DNA of 64,000 nucleotides from Flavobacterium nitratireducens (lineage in GTDB: Bacteria > Bacteroidota > Bacteroidia > Flavobacteriales > Flavobacteriaceae): the NCBI RefSeq assembly GCF_029625335.1, contig NZ_CP121111.1, forward strand, positions 930,001-994,000. Reading direction: 5' to 3'. The position numbers were made by a program, and so were the translations under genes. Below, piece after piece: positions 55,938-63,501 of this stretch (position 1 is its first letter; the number at the start of each line of letters is the position of its first letter). Under the pieces are notes generated by a model. The model made no database searches, was not told where the DNA came from, and was given only the letters and a program-made list of their open reading frames with translations.

Positions 55938-56717
55938 ATGACTAATACGAAAGAATTAAGTGTTGAGGACAAGTTAAGAGCCATCTACGATTTACAATTG
56001 ATTGACTCTAGAATTGACGAAATTAGAAATGTAAGAGGGGAACTTCCTCTTGAAGTGGAAGATTTAGAAGATGAAGTTGCTGGTTTAAGCACTCGTTCTG
56101 AGAAACTAAAAGCAGAGCTTGAAGTAATTGAAGAGCAAATTAAAGCTAAAAAGAATAGCATCGATGAGCACAAAGAAGCTATCAAAAAATATACTAAACA
56201 ACAAGAAAGTGTTCGTAACAATAGAGAATTCAACTCTTTAAGTAAAGAAATTGAATTCCAAGAACTTGAAATCCAATTAGCTGAAAAGCAAATAAAGGAA
56301 ATGAAAGCTTCTATCGAGCACAAAAAAGAAATCATTGCTCAATCTAAAGAGAAATTAGAATTAAAATCGAATCACCTAAAACACAAAAAATTAGAGTTAG
56401 ATGATATCATGGCAGAAACTGCTAAAGAAGAAGAATTCTTAACTCAAAAATCGCAAGAATTCCAAGAGCAAATCGAGGAAAGATTGTTAGCCGCTTACAA
56501 AAGAATTCGTTCTAGCGTACGTAACGGATTAGCAGTAGTTTCGATTGAAAGAGGTGCTTCTGCAGGATCATTTTTCACTATTCCACCACAAACTCAGGTA
56601 GAAATTGCTTCTAGAAAGAAAATCATCATCGATGAGCATTCAGGAAGAATTTTAGTTGACAGTAGTTTAGCTGAAGAAGAAAAACAAAAAATGGAAAACT
56701 TATTCGCAAGTATTTAA
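55938..56717 (+). CDS. Coiled-coil protein of the C4 zinc-ribbon family, without the cysteines
   Basis: The 259-residue protein is mainly a long antiparallel coiled coil (about residues 8-180, heptad-rich Glu/Lys/Leu). It ends in the region that is a C4 zinc ribbon in relatives (PF02591). Here it reads SIERGASAGSFFTIPPQTQ and DEHSGRILVD, where the expected Cys pairs are Ser/Ala/Gly/His. No cysteine exists in the whole protein, so zinc cannot be bound in the usual way. It is paired with the Nif3-like gene. Function is unknown. Confidence 0.87.
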   Translation: MTNTKELSVEDKLRAIYDLQLIDSRIDEIRNVRGELPLEVEDLEDEVAGLSTRSEKLKAELEVIEEQIKAKKNSIDEHKEAIKKYTKQQESVRNNREFNSLSKEIEFQELEIQLAEKQIKEMKASIEHKKEIIAQSKEKLELKSNHLKHKKLELDDIMAETAKEEEFLTQKSQEFQEQIEERLLAAYKRIRSSVRNGLAVVSIERGASAGSFFTIPPQTQVEIASRKKIIIDEHSGRILVDSSLAEEEKQKMENLFASI

Positions 56718-56725
56718 GTATATTT

Positions 56726-56754
56726 AAGTCCCGATTAACCATCGGGACTTTTTT
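56726..56754 (+). terminator. Terminator directly before the hydrolase start codon
   Basis: AAGTCCCGAT and ATCGGGACTT pair perfectly around TAACC, and the T run TTTTATT touches the next ATG at 56758. Confidence 0.85.
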
Positions 56755-56757
56755 ATT

Positions 56758-57600
56758 ATGAAGAAAGCTGTTTACTTCCTCCTTACAAAATCGATTGGGA
56801 TCTATATCAATCTCCTGAGTTTTATTGTTCCAGACAAGGCAACCCAAATAGCACATGGTTATTTTAGTATGCCTAGAAAAGGAAAATTCAAAAAAAACAA
56901 ATTACCTAAATTCCTTGAAGAAGCCCAACTTGAAACGGTTTCACACAATGGGGATTCCATTCAAACCTACATTTGGAAAGGTAACGAAACCATTATTTTA
57001 CTCGTTCACGGCTGGGAAAGCAATTCTTCCCGCTGGAAAAAAATGCTGCCTTACTTAAAACAATCGGGTAGCACCATTATAGCTATTGATGGTCCTGCGC
57101 AAGGACTCTCTAGTGGAACCGAATTTACAGTGCCTAAATATGCTGAATTTATTGATATTGTAGCCCAAAAATACCAAGCCAACTACATTATAGGACATTC
57201 TTTAGGTGGAAAAACAAGCTTGTATTACCAATACAAATACCAAAATCCTACCGTTCAAAAAATGGTTATTTTAGGAGCGCCTAGTGATTTCAATGTTATT
57301 TTCAATAATTTTATTCGATTACTTAGCTTAAATGATAAGATTGTAAAAGCCTTAGAAGTTAAATACACCTCTATTTTAGAACAAAATCTGCACCAATTTA
57401 GCGCTCATGAATTTGCTTCTAACATTAATGTCAAAGGATTTTTAGCCCATGACATTGATGATATCATTGTGCTTTTTAAAGAAGGAAAAAAAATTGCGCA
57501 ATCCTGGAAAGATGTCCAATTTGTGGAAACAAAAGGTTTAGGGCATAAACTTCATGACGAAGAACTGTATCAAAAAGTATATCAGTTTCTTTTTGAATAA
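56758..57600 (+). CDS. Alpha/beta hydrolase
   Basis: The 280-residue hydrolase has an N-terminal hydrophobic helix (AVYFLLTKSIGIYINLLSFI), an oxyanion region LLVHGWESNSSRW, nucleophile elbow YIIGHSLGGKTSL and His in TKGLGHKLHDEELYQ. The helix may tether it to the membrane. The substrate is unknown. A terminator hairpin ends 3 bp before its ATG, so its own transcript would need a promoter inside or beyond the hairpin, or readthrough from the upstream gene. Confidence 0.87.
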   Translation: MKKAVYFLLTKSIGIYINLLSFIVPDKATQIAHGYFSMPRKGKFKKNKLPKFLEEAQLETVSHNGDSIQTYIWKGNETIILLVHGWESNSSRWKKMLPYLKQSGSTIIAIDGPAQGLSSGTEFTVPKYAEFIDIVAQKYQANYIIGHSLGGKTSLYYQYKYQNPTVQKMVILGAPSDFNVIFNNFIRLLSLNDKIVKALEVKYTSILEQNLHQFSAHEFASNINVKGFLAHDIDDIIVLFKEGKKIAQSWKDVQFVETKGLGHKLHDEELYQKVYQFLFE

Positions 57601-57724
57601 GCTTTTATTTCACAGAGTTTAGCAGAGAAGACACAAAGATTGCTAAGTTTTTTATTAGAAACAGAGATTATCTGTTTAATCTGTGGTCAATAATATTTAC
57701 ACAAATATTCCCATCGAAATTGCT

Positions 57725-57732
57725 TAGTTTTG
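57725..57732 (+). promoter_or_regulatory. -7 promoter element (TAGTTTTG) next to the rluF start
   Basis: Exact TAnnTTTG match ending 4 bp before the rluF ATG. If used, transcription would start at or next to the A of the start codon. Confidence 0.4.
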
Positions 57733-57736
57733 CACT

Positions 57737-58549
57737 ATGGAAGAAAATCTAAAACGTCTAAATAAATTCATTGCCGAAACCGGCTTTTGTTCCCGCCGTG
57801 AAGCTGATAAATTCATCGAAGAGGGTCGTGTAACCATCAATGGTTTCGTTCCTGAATTAGGAACTAAAGTAGGGCCAAATGACGAAGTGCGCATTGACGG
57901 TAAATTAATTCACGAAAAAAACGAAAAACCAGTTTATTTGGCCTTCAACAAACCGGTAGGAATTGAATGCACAACCAATCTGGAAGTACGTAACAACATT
58001 GTGGATTACATTAATTATCCAAAACGTATTTTCCCTATCGGCCGTTTAGACAAGGCTTCGGAAGGATTGATTTTTATGACAAATGACGGAGATATTGTCA
58101 ACAAAATTCTTCGTGCACGTAACAACCACGAAAAAGAATATACCGTAACGGTAAACAAACCGATTACCGATCGTTTTATTCAACGCATGGGGAACGGAGT
58201 ACCTATTTTGGACACTGTCACCCGAAAATGTAAGGTGGAACAAATCAGTAAAAACACTTTCAAAATTATTCTGACACAAGGTTTAAACCGTCAGATTCGT
58301 AGAATGTGTGAATATTTAGGTTATGATGTGACGGCTTTGAAACGCATCCGAATTATTAATATTTCGCTAGATGTTCCAGTGGGAAGATACCGTGAACTGA
58401 CCGATGCCGAAATCAAAGAATTGAACCAATTAATTGCCCCTTCTAGCAAAACCGAAGAAGCCAGTTTACCTAAAACAGAAGTTCCCAAAAGAAAAACCGA
58501 ATTCATAAAAAAAGATGATCCGAGGTTTAAAAGAAGAGGGGATTATTAA
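57737..58549 (+). CDS. rluF: 23S rRNA pseudouridine synthase, RluF-type
   Basis: This enzyme converts a specific uridine of 23S rRNA to pseudouridine. The 270-residue protein has an N-terminal S4 domain (LKRLNKFIAETGFCSRREAD, GRVTINGFVPELGTKV), the catalytic Asp in FPIGRLDKASEGLIFMTNDGD, and LTQGLNRQIRRMCEYLGYDV, which marks the RluB/E/F group. A basic Lys/Arg tail is clade-specific. RluF is preferred over RluB because of VYLAFNKPVGIECTT. It is convergent with the DUF4173 gene. Confidence 0.9.
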   Translation: MEENLKRLNKFIAETGFCSRREADKFIEEGRVTINGFVPELGTKVGPNDEVRIDGKLIHEKNEKPVYLAFNKPVGIECTTNLEVRNNIVDYINYPKRIFPIGRLDKASEGLIFMTNDGDIVNKILRARNNHEKEYTVTVNKPITDRFIQRMGNGVPILDTVTRKCKVEQISKNTFKIILTQGLNRQIRRMCEYLGYDVTALKRIRIINISLDVPVGRYRELTDAEIKELNQLIAPSSKTEEASLPKTEVPKRKTEFIKKDDPRFKRRGDY

Positions 58550-58594
58550 AAAACAAACAGCCCATCTTTTTAAAAGGATGGGCTGTTTGTTTTT
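58548..58594. terminator. Strong bidirectional terminator
   Basis: AAAAACAAACAGCCCATC pairs with GGATGGGCTGTTTGTTTTT around an AT-rich loop (one bulge) between convergent genes. Confidence 0.9.
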
Positions 58595-58596
58595 GA

Positions 58597-59985
58597 CTAT
58601 TTTTTAACCTCTACAAACTCATAATAGAGTGCTTTTGACAGAAAAGTATTTTTTTGATGATTTAAAATTGCATCCTCTTTTGAAAAATACAAATCCTTAA
58701 CTTTTTCAGGATGGCTTTTAAAATATTCCATAAATAGACTATCATTGAAATTCAAATCTATTAAAAATTCATAATCCAATCCTTTATTTACCGCTAGATT
58801 ATAACGAGTAATTAAATTCCCCCAATTGATAAAACTGCATAATAAAATCGTTGTATAAAAACACCAAAACATTTTATTGAAAAGAAAAGCATTTGTTTTT
58901 TGCTTATTGATTTTCATAAATGAAATAATCAAACCAATTACGGCTAAAATCAAGAACGCATAAACACCTAAACGTTTATAAGTCAACCCATAAAAAGACA
59001 CATATTCTGAGTTTTTAACCAGCGTGCTAAGAATCAAAACGCTATTTAAAACAATCCAAACTTTAGCTAAATTTTTAAGCGATTTTGCTTTTGTATCAAA
59101 ATTAAAACCGCCCTTAAAATAGAATAAAATTACACCTACTGCCATAACTATCGAGAAAATAACCGCATTAACTCTTTCATGGGTATCTGAACTTAAATTT
59201 GATTTTTTCACCACTTCAAAAAACTGCTCATAATTATAGGTCACAATAAAAACTAACAATAAAGCATTTAAAAGAAACAAAGTGATTTCGCCACTTTTTC
59301 TTTCGAAATCAATATCTAGAAAAGAAAACGAACTTTGTTTAAGCTCTTTTTCTTCTTCTTTGAAATCATCATCTAAAAGTTCATTTTTTTCATAACAAAC
59401 TTCAGGAATCCAATAATTCCAAAAGCTAAATGAAATATAAAATCCAAAACCAGCGATTAGAATTAAATCCCAAATATCAACATCTAAATAGTAATCTGTA
59501 AACAGAGCCGAAAAATGCTTGCTCCCAAAAGTGTAAACAATAAGAAACAATCCTAAAAACACAGTAGGAATTACAAAATAAGCAATTAATTTTTTAGCAA
59601 ATCCATTGTTTACTTGACGTTTAGGGATGTACTGACTAAACATAAATACCCTACCTACTGTTGTGATCCCATTTAAAAACACAAGAGGAATTACTTGCAC
59701 CATTTTCAAATTGGGTTCTTGAGTTTTAAACTGTAAAAAAATAATGGATAAACTCAACGCTAAAAAAGAAGCAAAATCGCCATACCAGGCAAAGGCAAAA
59801 CAAGACAAAATAGAGGTTGTGACTAATACTAAATGAGTTCTTGATTTAAGTTGCTCATGGAAGTAATAACAAATTATGGTTGTAAGTGCAAAACCAAAAA
59901 TGGCTACATTCACTCCTACACCTTCATTATAAAAAAGAAGCATAAAAAGTAAGCTACTTGCTAAGATAAAATGGATTTTTTTCAT
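58597..59985 (-). CDS. DUF4173-type polytopic membrane protein
   Basis: The 462-residue protein has about eleven hydrophobic segments. A charged loop is present mid-chain (ELLDDDFKEEEKELKQ). The stretch THERVNAVIFSIVMAVGVIL and the TYKRLGVYAFLILAVIGLI motif point to the DUF4173/DUF4153 family. Function is unknown. It lies 56 bp downstream of the winged-helix gene on the same strand, and its own upstream region holds a palindrome identical to that before the first gene of the unit, so it is probably controlled by that regulator. Confidence 0.8.
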   Translation of the reverse strand: MKKIHFILASSLLFMLLFYNEGVGVNVAIFGFALTTIICYYFHEQLKSRTHLVLVTTSILSCFAFAWYGDFASFLALSLSIIFLQFKTQEPNLKMVQVIPLVFLNGITTVGRVFMFSQYIPKRQVNNGFAKKLIAYFVIPTVFLGLFLIVYTFGSKHFSALFTDYYLDVDIWDLILIAGFGFYISFSFWNYWIPEVCYEKNELLDDDFKEEEKELKQSSFSFLDIDFERKSGEITLFLLNALLLVFIVTYNYEQFFEVVKKSNLSSDTHERVNAVIFSIVMAVGVILFYFKGGFNFDTKAKSLKNLAKVWIVLNSVLILSTLVKNSEYVSFYGLTYKRLGVYAFLILAVIGLIISFMKINKQKTNAFLFNKMFWCFYTTILLCSFINWGNLITRYNLAVNKGLDYEFLIDLNFNDSLFMEYFKSHPEKVKDLYFSKEDAILNHQKNTFLSKALYYEFVEVKK

Positions 59986-60005
59986 AATTTAAAATTTTTA
60001 AAAGT

Positions 60006-60024
60006 ACTTTGTATTTCAAAGTTA
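60006..60024 (-). promoter_or_regulatory. Operator-like palindrome overlapping a -7 element (upstream of the DUF4173 gene)
   Basis: ACTTTG-TATTT-CAAAGT (60006-60022) is a 6-bp-arm palindrome. On the minus strand its right arm forms TAACTTTG, an exact TAnnTTTG -7 element (60017-60024). A protein bound here would block that promoter. Confidence 0.6.
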
Positions 60025-60041
60025 ATGATTAAAAAAAGATA

Positions 60042-60332
60042 TTAAGACTTAAATAATTTTTCCAAAGCATTAAGATGAGCGCTAAACGCTACTCGTCCTA
60101 AATTAGTTACTCGATACGATGTTTTAGGTTTCTTCCCTACGAATTCTTTCTTTACTTCAATATATTGAGATTTCTCCAATGCAGTAGAATGACTAGCTAA
60201 ATTACCATCGGTGATATTTAATAGCGATTTCATTTCGGTAAAATCTACCCAATCGTTTACCATTAGTACCGACATGATACCTAAACGTACACGACTTTCG
60301 AAATCTTTATTTAATTTATCTATCATCCCCAT
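60042..60332 (-). CDS. Winged-helix transcriptional regulator (HTH_34-like)
   Basis: This 96-residue DNA-binding protein resembles the small winged-helix family PF13601: LNKDFESRVRLGIMSVLMVN, DWVDFTEMKSLLNITDGNLASH (recognition helix), then the wing YIEVKKEFVGKKPKTSYRVT. It has no ligand domain. I chose ATG 60332; 60326 is equally possible, and a start further upstream would run through the preceding gene. It is 11 bp after the four-helix membrane protein gene and should be co-transcribed with it. The two identical palindromes flanking the unit are its likely sites. Confidence 0.86.
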   Translation of the reverse strand: MGMIDKLNKDFESRVRLGIMSVLMVNDWVDFTEMKSLLNITDGNLASHSTALEKSQYIEVKKEFVGKKPKTSYRVTNLGRVAFSAHLNALEKLFKS

Positions 60333-60343
60333 GTTATAATGAC

Positions 60344-60958
60344 TTATTTGTATTTTTTGAACATAATCAAACCATACAAAATATGTAAAACACCAAATCC
60401 GAAAATCCAAAACAACAAACCATAACCAATAAAAAACATTGAAATACAACCTAAAAGTATTTCGAGGTAACCCAAATATTTAATATCCGAAAAAGTATAT
60501 TTTTCAGCATTTACAAGCGCTAAACCATAGAAAATTAAGGTAGCAGATGCAATTAAAAAAGGAACATTGTGATATAATAATCCCAAACAAAAAATTCCTC
60601 CTACGAATAATGGAATAACTAAGTTAATCAACATATTCTTAGTACTGGTAGTCCATATAGGTAAATCATTCTTTTTACTTTTTCTAACAGTAAACAAAAT
60701 TCCGAAACCTAATGCAAAAACAAAAATCATAGCTCCTACTTGGATCAATTGCAAAATCAAGTCCATTGAAAATGAATAGGTTTCAATACCATAACATTTC
60801 ATCCCATTTTGCTCTAACAGTAAACAGATATACAAACCTCCTACTAGAGCTGAAAGTCCTGCAAATACGCCTGAGAGTCCACTTAAGGAAATAAATCGTG
60901 AAGAACGTTCCATCATGGAACGAATATGTAATAAATCTTCTTGGTGCTTTTGATTCAT
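60344..60958 (-). CDS. Four- to six-helix membrane protein of the winged-helix unit
   Basis: The 204-residue protein begins MNQKHQEDLLHIRSMMERSS, a soluble helix, followed by GLSGVFAGLSALVGGLYICL and roughly five more hydrophobic segments. I recognise no named family, though similar proteins precede HTH_34 regulators in many Bacteroidota. It is the first gene of the unit and its promoter carries the palindrome at 60968. It may be a membrane partner or target of the regulator; this is inference. Confidence 0.78.
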   Translation of the reverse strand: MNQKHQEDLLHIRSMMERSSRFISLSGLSGVFAGLSALVGGLYICLLLEQNGMKCYGIETYSFSMDLILQLIQVGAMIFVFALGFGILFTVRKSKKNDLPIWTTSTKNMLINLVIPLFVGGIFCLGLLYHNVPFLIASATLIFYGLALVNAEKYTFSDIKYLGYLEILLGCISMFFIGYGLLFWIFGFGVLHILYGLIMFKKYK

Positions 60959-60967
60959 AATTAAAGT

Positions 60968-60986
60968 ACTTTGAAATACAAAGTTA
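60968..60986 (-). promoter_or_regulatory. Operator-like palindrome with complete promoter (-33 TTTG, -7 TAACTTTG)
   Basis: ACTTTG-AAATA-CAAAGT (60968-60984) is the exact reverse complement of the site at 60006. On the minus strand it contains TAACTTTG (60979-60986), with TTTG 18 bp upstream of it, near ideal spacing. The ATG follows 10 bp after the palindrome. Confidence 0.65.
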
Positions 60987-61030
60987 TAGTTTATTTTTAA
61001 TTGACAAACTTAATTTACACTTATTTAATA

Positions 61031-61063
61031 AAAAACTCCCTGAAAAAAAATTACAGGGAGTTT
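61031..61063 (-). terminator. Terminator of the truncated thioredoxin-like gene
   Basis: AAACTCCCTG and CAGGGAGTTT pair perfectly, and the minus strand then reads a T run. It sits just past the stop of the minus-strand thioredoxin fragment. Confidence 0.8.
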
Positions 61064-61087
61064 ACAATATAGATTATTGATATAAAA

Positions 61088-61270
61088 TTACATTTCCTTC
61101 TCTAAAATTTGTTTCAGTGATTCATTAGAGTTATGTCCCAACTTAGGATTGACAACTTCACCATTTTTGTTCACTAATACATAATGTGGAATACCTGAAA
61201 TGTTGAACTTTTGAGTCAAATAATTCCATTCGTCTACTGTAACTCTATAATGTTCTCCTTTGGGATACTT
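61088..61270 (-). pseudogene. 3' fragment of a TlpA/thioredoxin-like gene
   Basis: The minus strand encodes about 60 residues: GEHYRVTVDEWNYL, QKFNISGIPHYVLVNKNGEV, then LKQILEKEM and stop. This is the C-terminal half of a thioredoxin fold with the cis-proline (SGIPHYVLV), but the CxxC active site and signal region are missing. Upstream of NIKYPKGEHY the sequence switches to the histidine kinase on the other strand. The gene has its terminator but no 5' part. Confidence 0.8.
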
Positions 61271-62330
61271 AATATTTTAAAAACGAGCCCTTTAAACACT
61301 GATCAAACAGAATATATAGAAATAGCCGAACACAGCGCCAACCATTTATTAGGAATAGTCAACATGATTTTAGATCATTCTAAAATGGAAGCGGGTAAAA
61401 TGAAATTAGAAAAATACCCTATCCATCTTAAAAAAGAATTATCAAAACTAATTCGTTTGTTTGAGTACCGTGTTAAAGACAAAAACATCGCTCTAGAATT
61501 TAGCTTTGATAAAAACATAAATAGCACCATTCTATGTGATAATTTAAGATTACAACAAGTACTTATCAATCTATTAGACAATGCCATTAAATTTACCGCC
61601 GAAGGCAAAGTAAAACTTGATGTCCAATTAATCAAAACCGAAAACAACATTCAACACCTCAATTTTCAAATTCTCGATTCGGGTATAGGAATTGAGACTC
61701 ATAAAATTGAGCAATTGCTTCTTGCCTTTGAACAAGCCGATTTAACAACTACTCGAAAATATGGAGGAACCGGATTAGGACTCACTATTTCAAATCAATT
61801 GATTCAGCTAATGGGTGGTTCTAAATTAAAAATTACTGCTCGGAAAGAAGGAGGTTCCTGTTTTTGTTTTGATATTCCCCTGGACATTAACACGTCCAGC
61901 ATTGGAATTGAAATTCCAAAGAACAACATTACTAATCTAGAAAGTAAAAATATTCAAAAATCATTAATTGAAGAGGACAATATTATCAATCAAAAGGTTT
62001 TAAAGAAATTATTAGACAAAATAAATATAAGCGCAGACATTGCTAAAAATGGATTTGAAGCTCTAAGTCTTTATGAAAAAAAACGACTATGACATCATTT
62101 TCATGGATTTACACATGCCAGAAATGGACGGTTTTCAAGCTACCGAAAAAATCCATGTTTTACCCAAATATCAAATAAATCCAACACCTATAATTGCGGT
62201 TACCGCTAGTGCCTTTGAAGAAGATAAAATAAAAGCAATCTCTATGGGTATGGATGATTTTATTACCAAACCCGTGGTATTAAAAAATTTGGAAGAATTA
62301 ATAGCCAAACAAAGCCAACTCCAAAATTAA
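61271..62330 (+). pseudogene. 5'-truncated hybrid histidine kinase with a frameshift
   Basis: The homology starts inside the HisKA domain (LKTSPLNTDQTEYIEIAEHS), just after where the phosphorylated His should be. It continues through DHSKMEAGKMKLE, the ATPase domain (NLLDNAIKFTAEG, GGTGLGLTISNQL) and into a receiver. The frame breaks in the A8 run at 62076-62083; with one A fewer it reads LYEKNDYDIIFMDLHMPEMDG and runs to 62330 (FITKPVVLKNLEEL). The missing His-box and sensor make it inactive as a kinase. Confidence 0.82.
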
Positions 62331-62341
62331 TACTGAAGTCT

Positions 62342-63268
62342 TTAAAACCATCTTTTACGCTTAAACAAAAGAACCCCAAAAAGAGACAACAAAGACGAAA
62401 TAAAAATAATGATCCAAATGCCGTAATGGTTGTTCTCTAAATTATTAGGTACATTCATTCCGTACAAACTTGCAATCAACGTTGGAATCATTAGTATAAT
62501 CGAAATAGAAGTCATTTGCTTCATTATCGTATTCATATTATTTGATATAACCGAGGCATAGGCATCCATAGTTCCCGTTAAGATATCACTATAAATATTT
62601 GTAGTTTCCTGAGCCTGACGCAATTCAATTTCCACATCTTCTAGCAATTCAGGATCAAAATTTTCTTTTTGTGATTTGATATTTCGAATTCGATGCAATA
62701 AAATATCATTCCCTTTTAAGGAAGTCATGAAGAAAACCAAGCATTTTTCGATTTGCAATAAAGCTTGCAATTCTTCATTCTTGATAGACTTTTCAAGATT
62801 ATTTTCGGCTAATTTTATTTTTTGATTTACTTGTTTCAAATATTTCAAATACCAAACACTAGAAGACAATAATAATTTTAAAACCAAATCAAAATTGTCT
62901 TTGATATCGATTCGTTTACGTTTAGTGTAAGCTACAAAGTCAGTAAGCATTTCGGTTTCTTGAAAACTAATTGTAACACAAACTTCACCTTTAAAAACGA
63001 TTCCTACTGGAATTGTTTGAAACGGTAGTTTTACATCGTTACTTTTTACTGGAATTCGAAGAATAATAAGTGTCCATCCACTTTCGACTTCAATACGAGG
63101 TCTTTCATCAATATCTGCAATATCATTATAGAAGGCTTCAGGAATTTGAAGTTCATCAAGTAAATATTTTTTTTCTGACTTTGTTGGACATTCAACATTG
63201 ATCCAGCAATTAGGATTCCATGCTTCAACTTCAATTAATCCGTTATTATTTTTATAAAATGCTCTCAT
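62342..63268 (-). CDS. corA: CorA-family magnesium/divalent cation transporter
   Basis: This 308-residue inner-membrane channel forms pentamers. It has a large cytoplasmic funnel (1-250) with long helices, and two C-terminal transmembrane helices joined by the signature YGMNVPNNLE (GMN selectivity loop), ending in the basic FKRKRWF. Length and order fit the family. It is convergent with the truncated kinase and has no visible terminator on its side. Confidence 0.93.
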   Translation of the reverse strand: MRAFYKNNNGLIEVEAWNPNCWINVECPTKSEKKYLLDELQIPEAFYNDIADIDERPRIEVESGWTLIILRIPVKSNDVKLPFQTIPVGIVFKGEVCVTISFQETEMLTDFVAYTKRKRIDIKDNFDLVLKLLLSSSVWYLKYLKQVNQKIKLAENNLEKSIKNEELQALLQIEKCLVFFMTSLKGNDILLHRIRNIKSQKENFDPELLEDVEIELRQAQETTNIYSDILTGTMDAYASVISNNMNTIMKQMTSISIILMIPTLIASLYGMNVPNNLENNHYGIWIIIFISSLLSLFGVLLFKRKRWF

Positions 63269-63446
63269 TAAAAAATGCTATAAAAAGGTTAATAGCATTT
63301 TGAAACCTATTTCAAAAGCTATATTATACTAGTTTTTCCGAATAATAATCGTCCATTGCGGATTGAGTTTTTTAAAGTGCTGCAAAAGTATTTCATTAAA
63401 TTGTATTGAGAAGCTTTTTCCAACAAAATTTATGCAATTTTTAAGA

Positions 63447-63480
63447 TAAAAAAAAGCCCTAAACTTTCGTTTAAGGCTTA
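63447..63480 (-). terminator. Terminator after folD
   Basis: On the minus strand AAGCCTTAAAC and GTTTAGGGCTT pair (one mismatch) around GAAA, followed by a run of T. Confidence 0.8.
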
Positions 63481-63501
63481 TAAACATTGTTTATCACTAT
63501 T

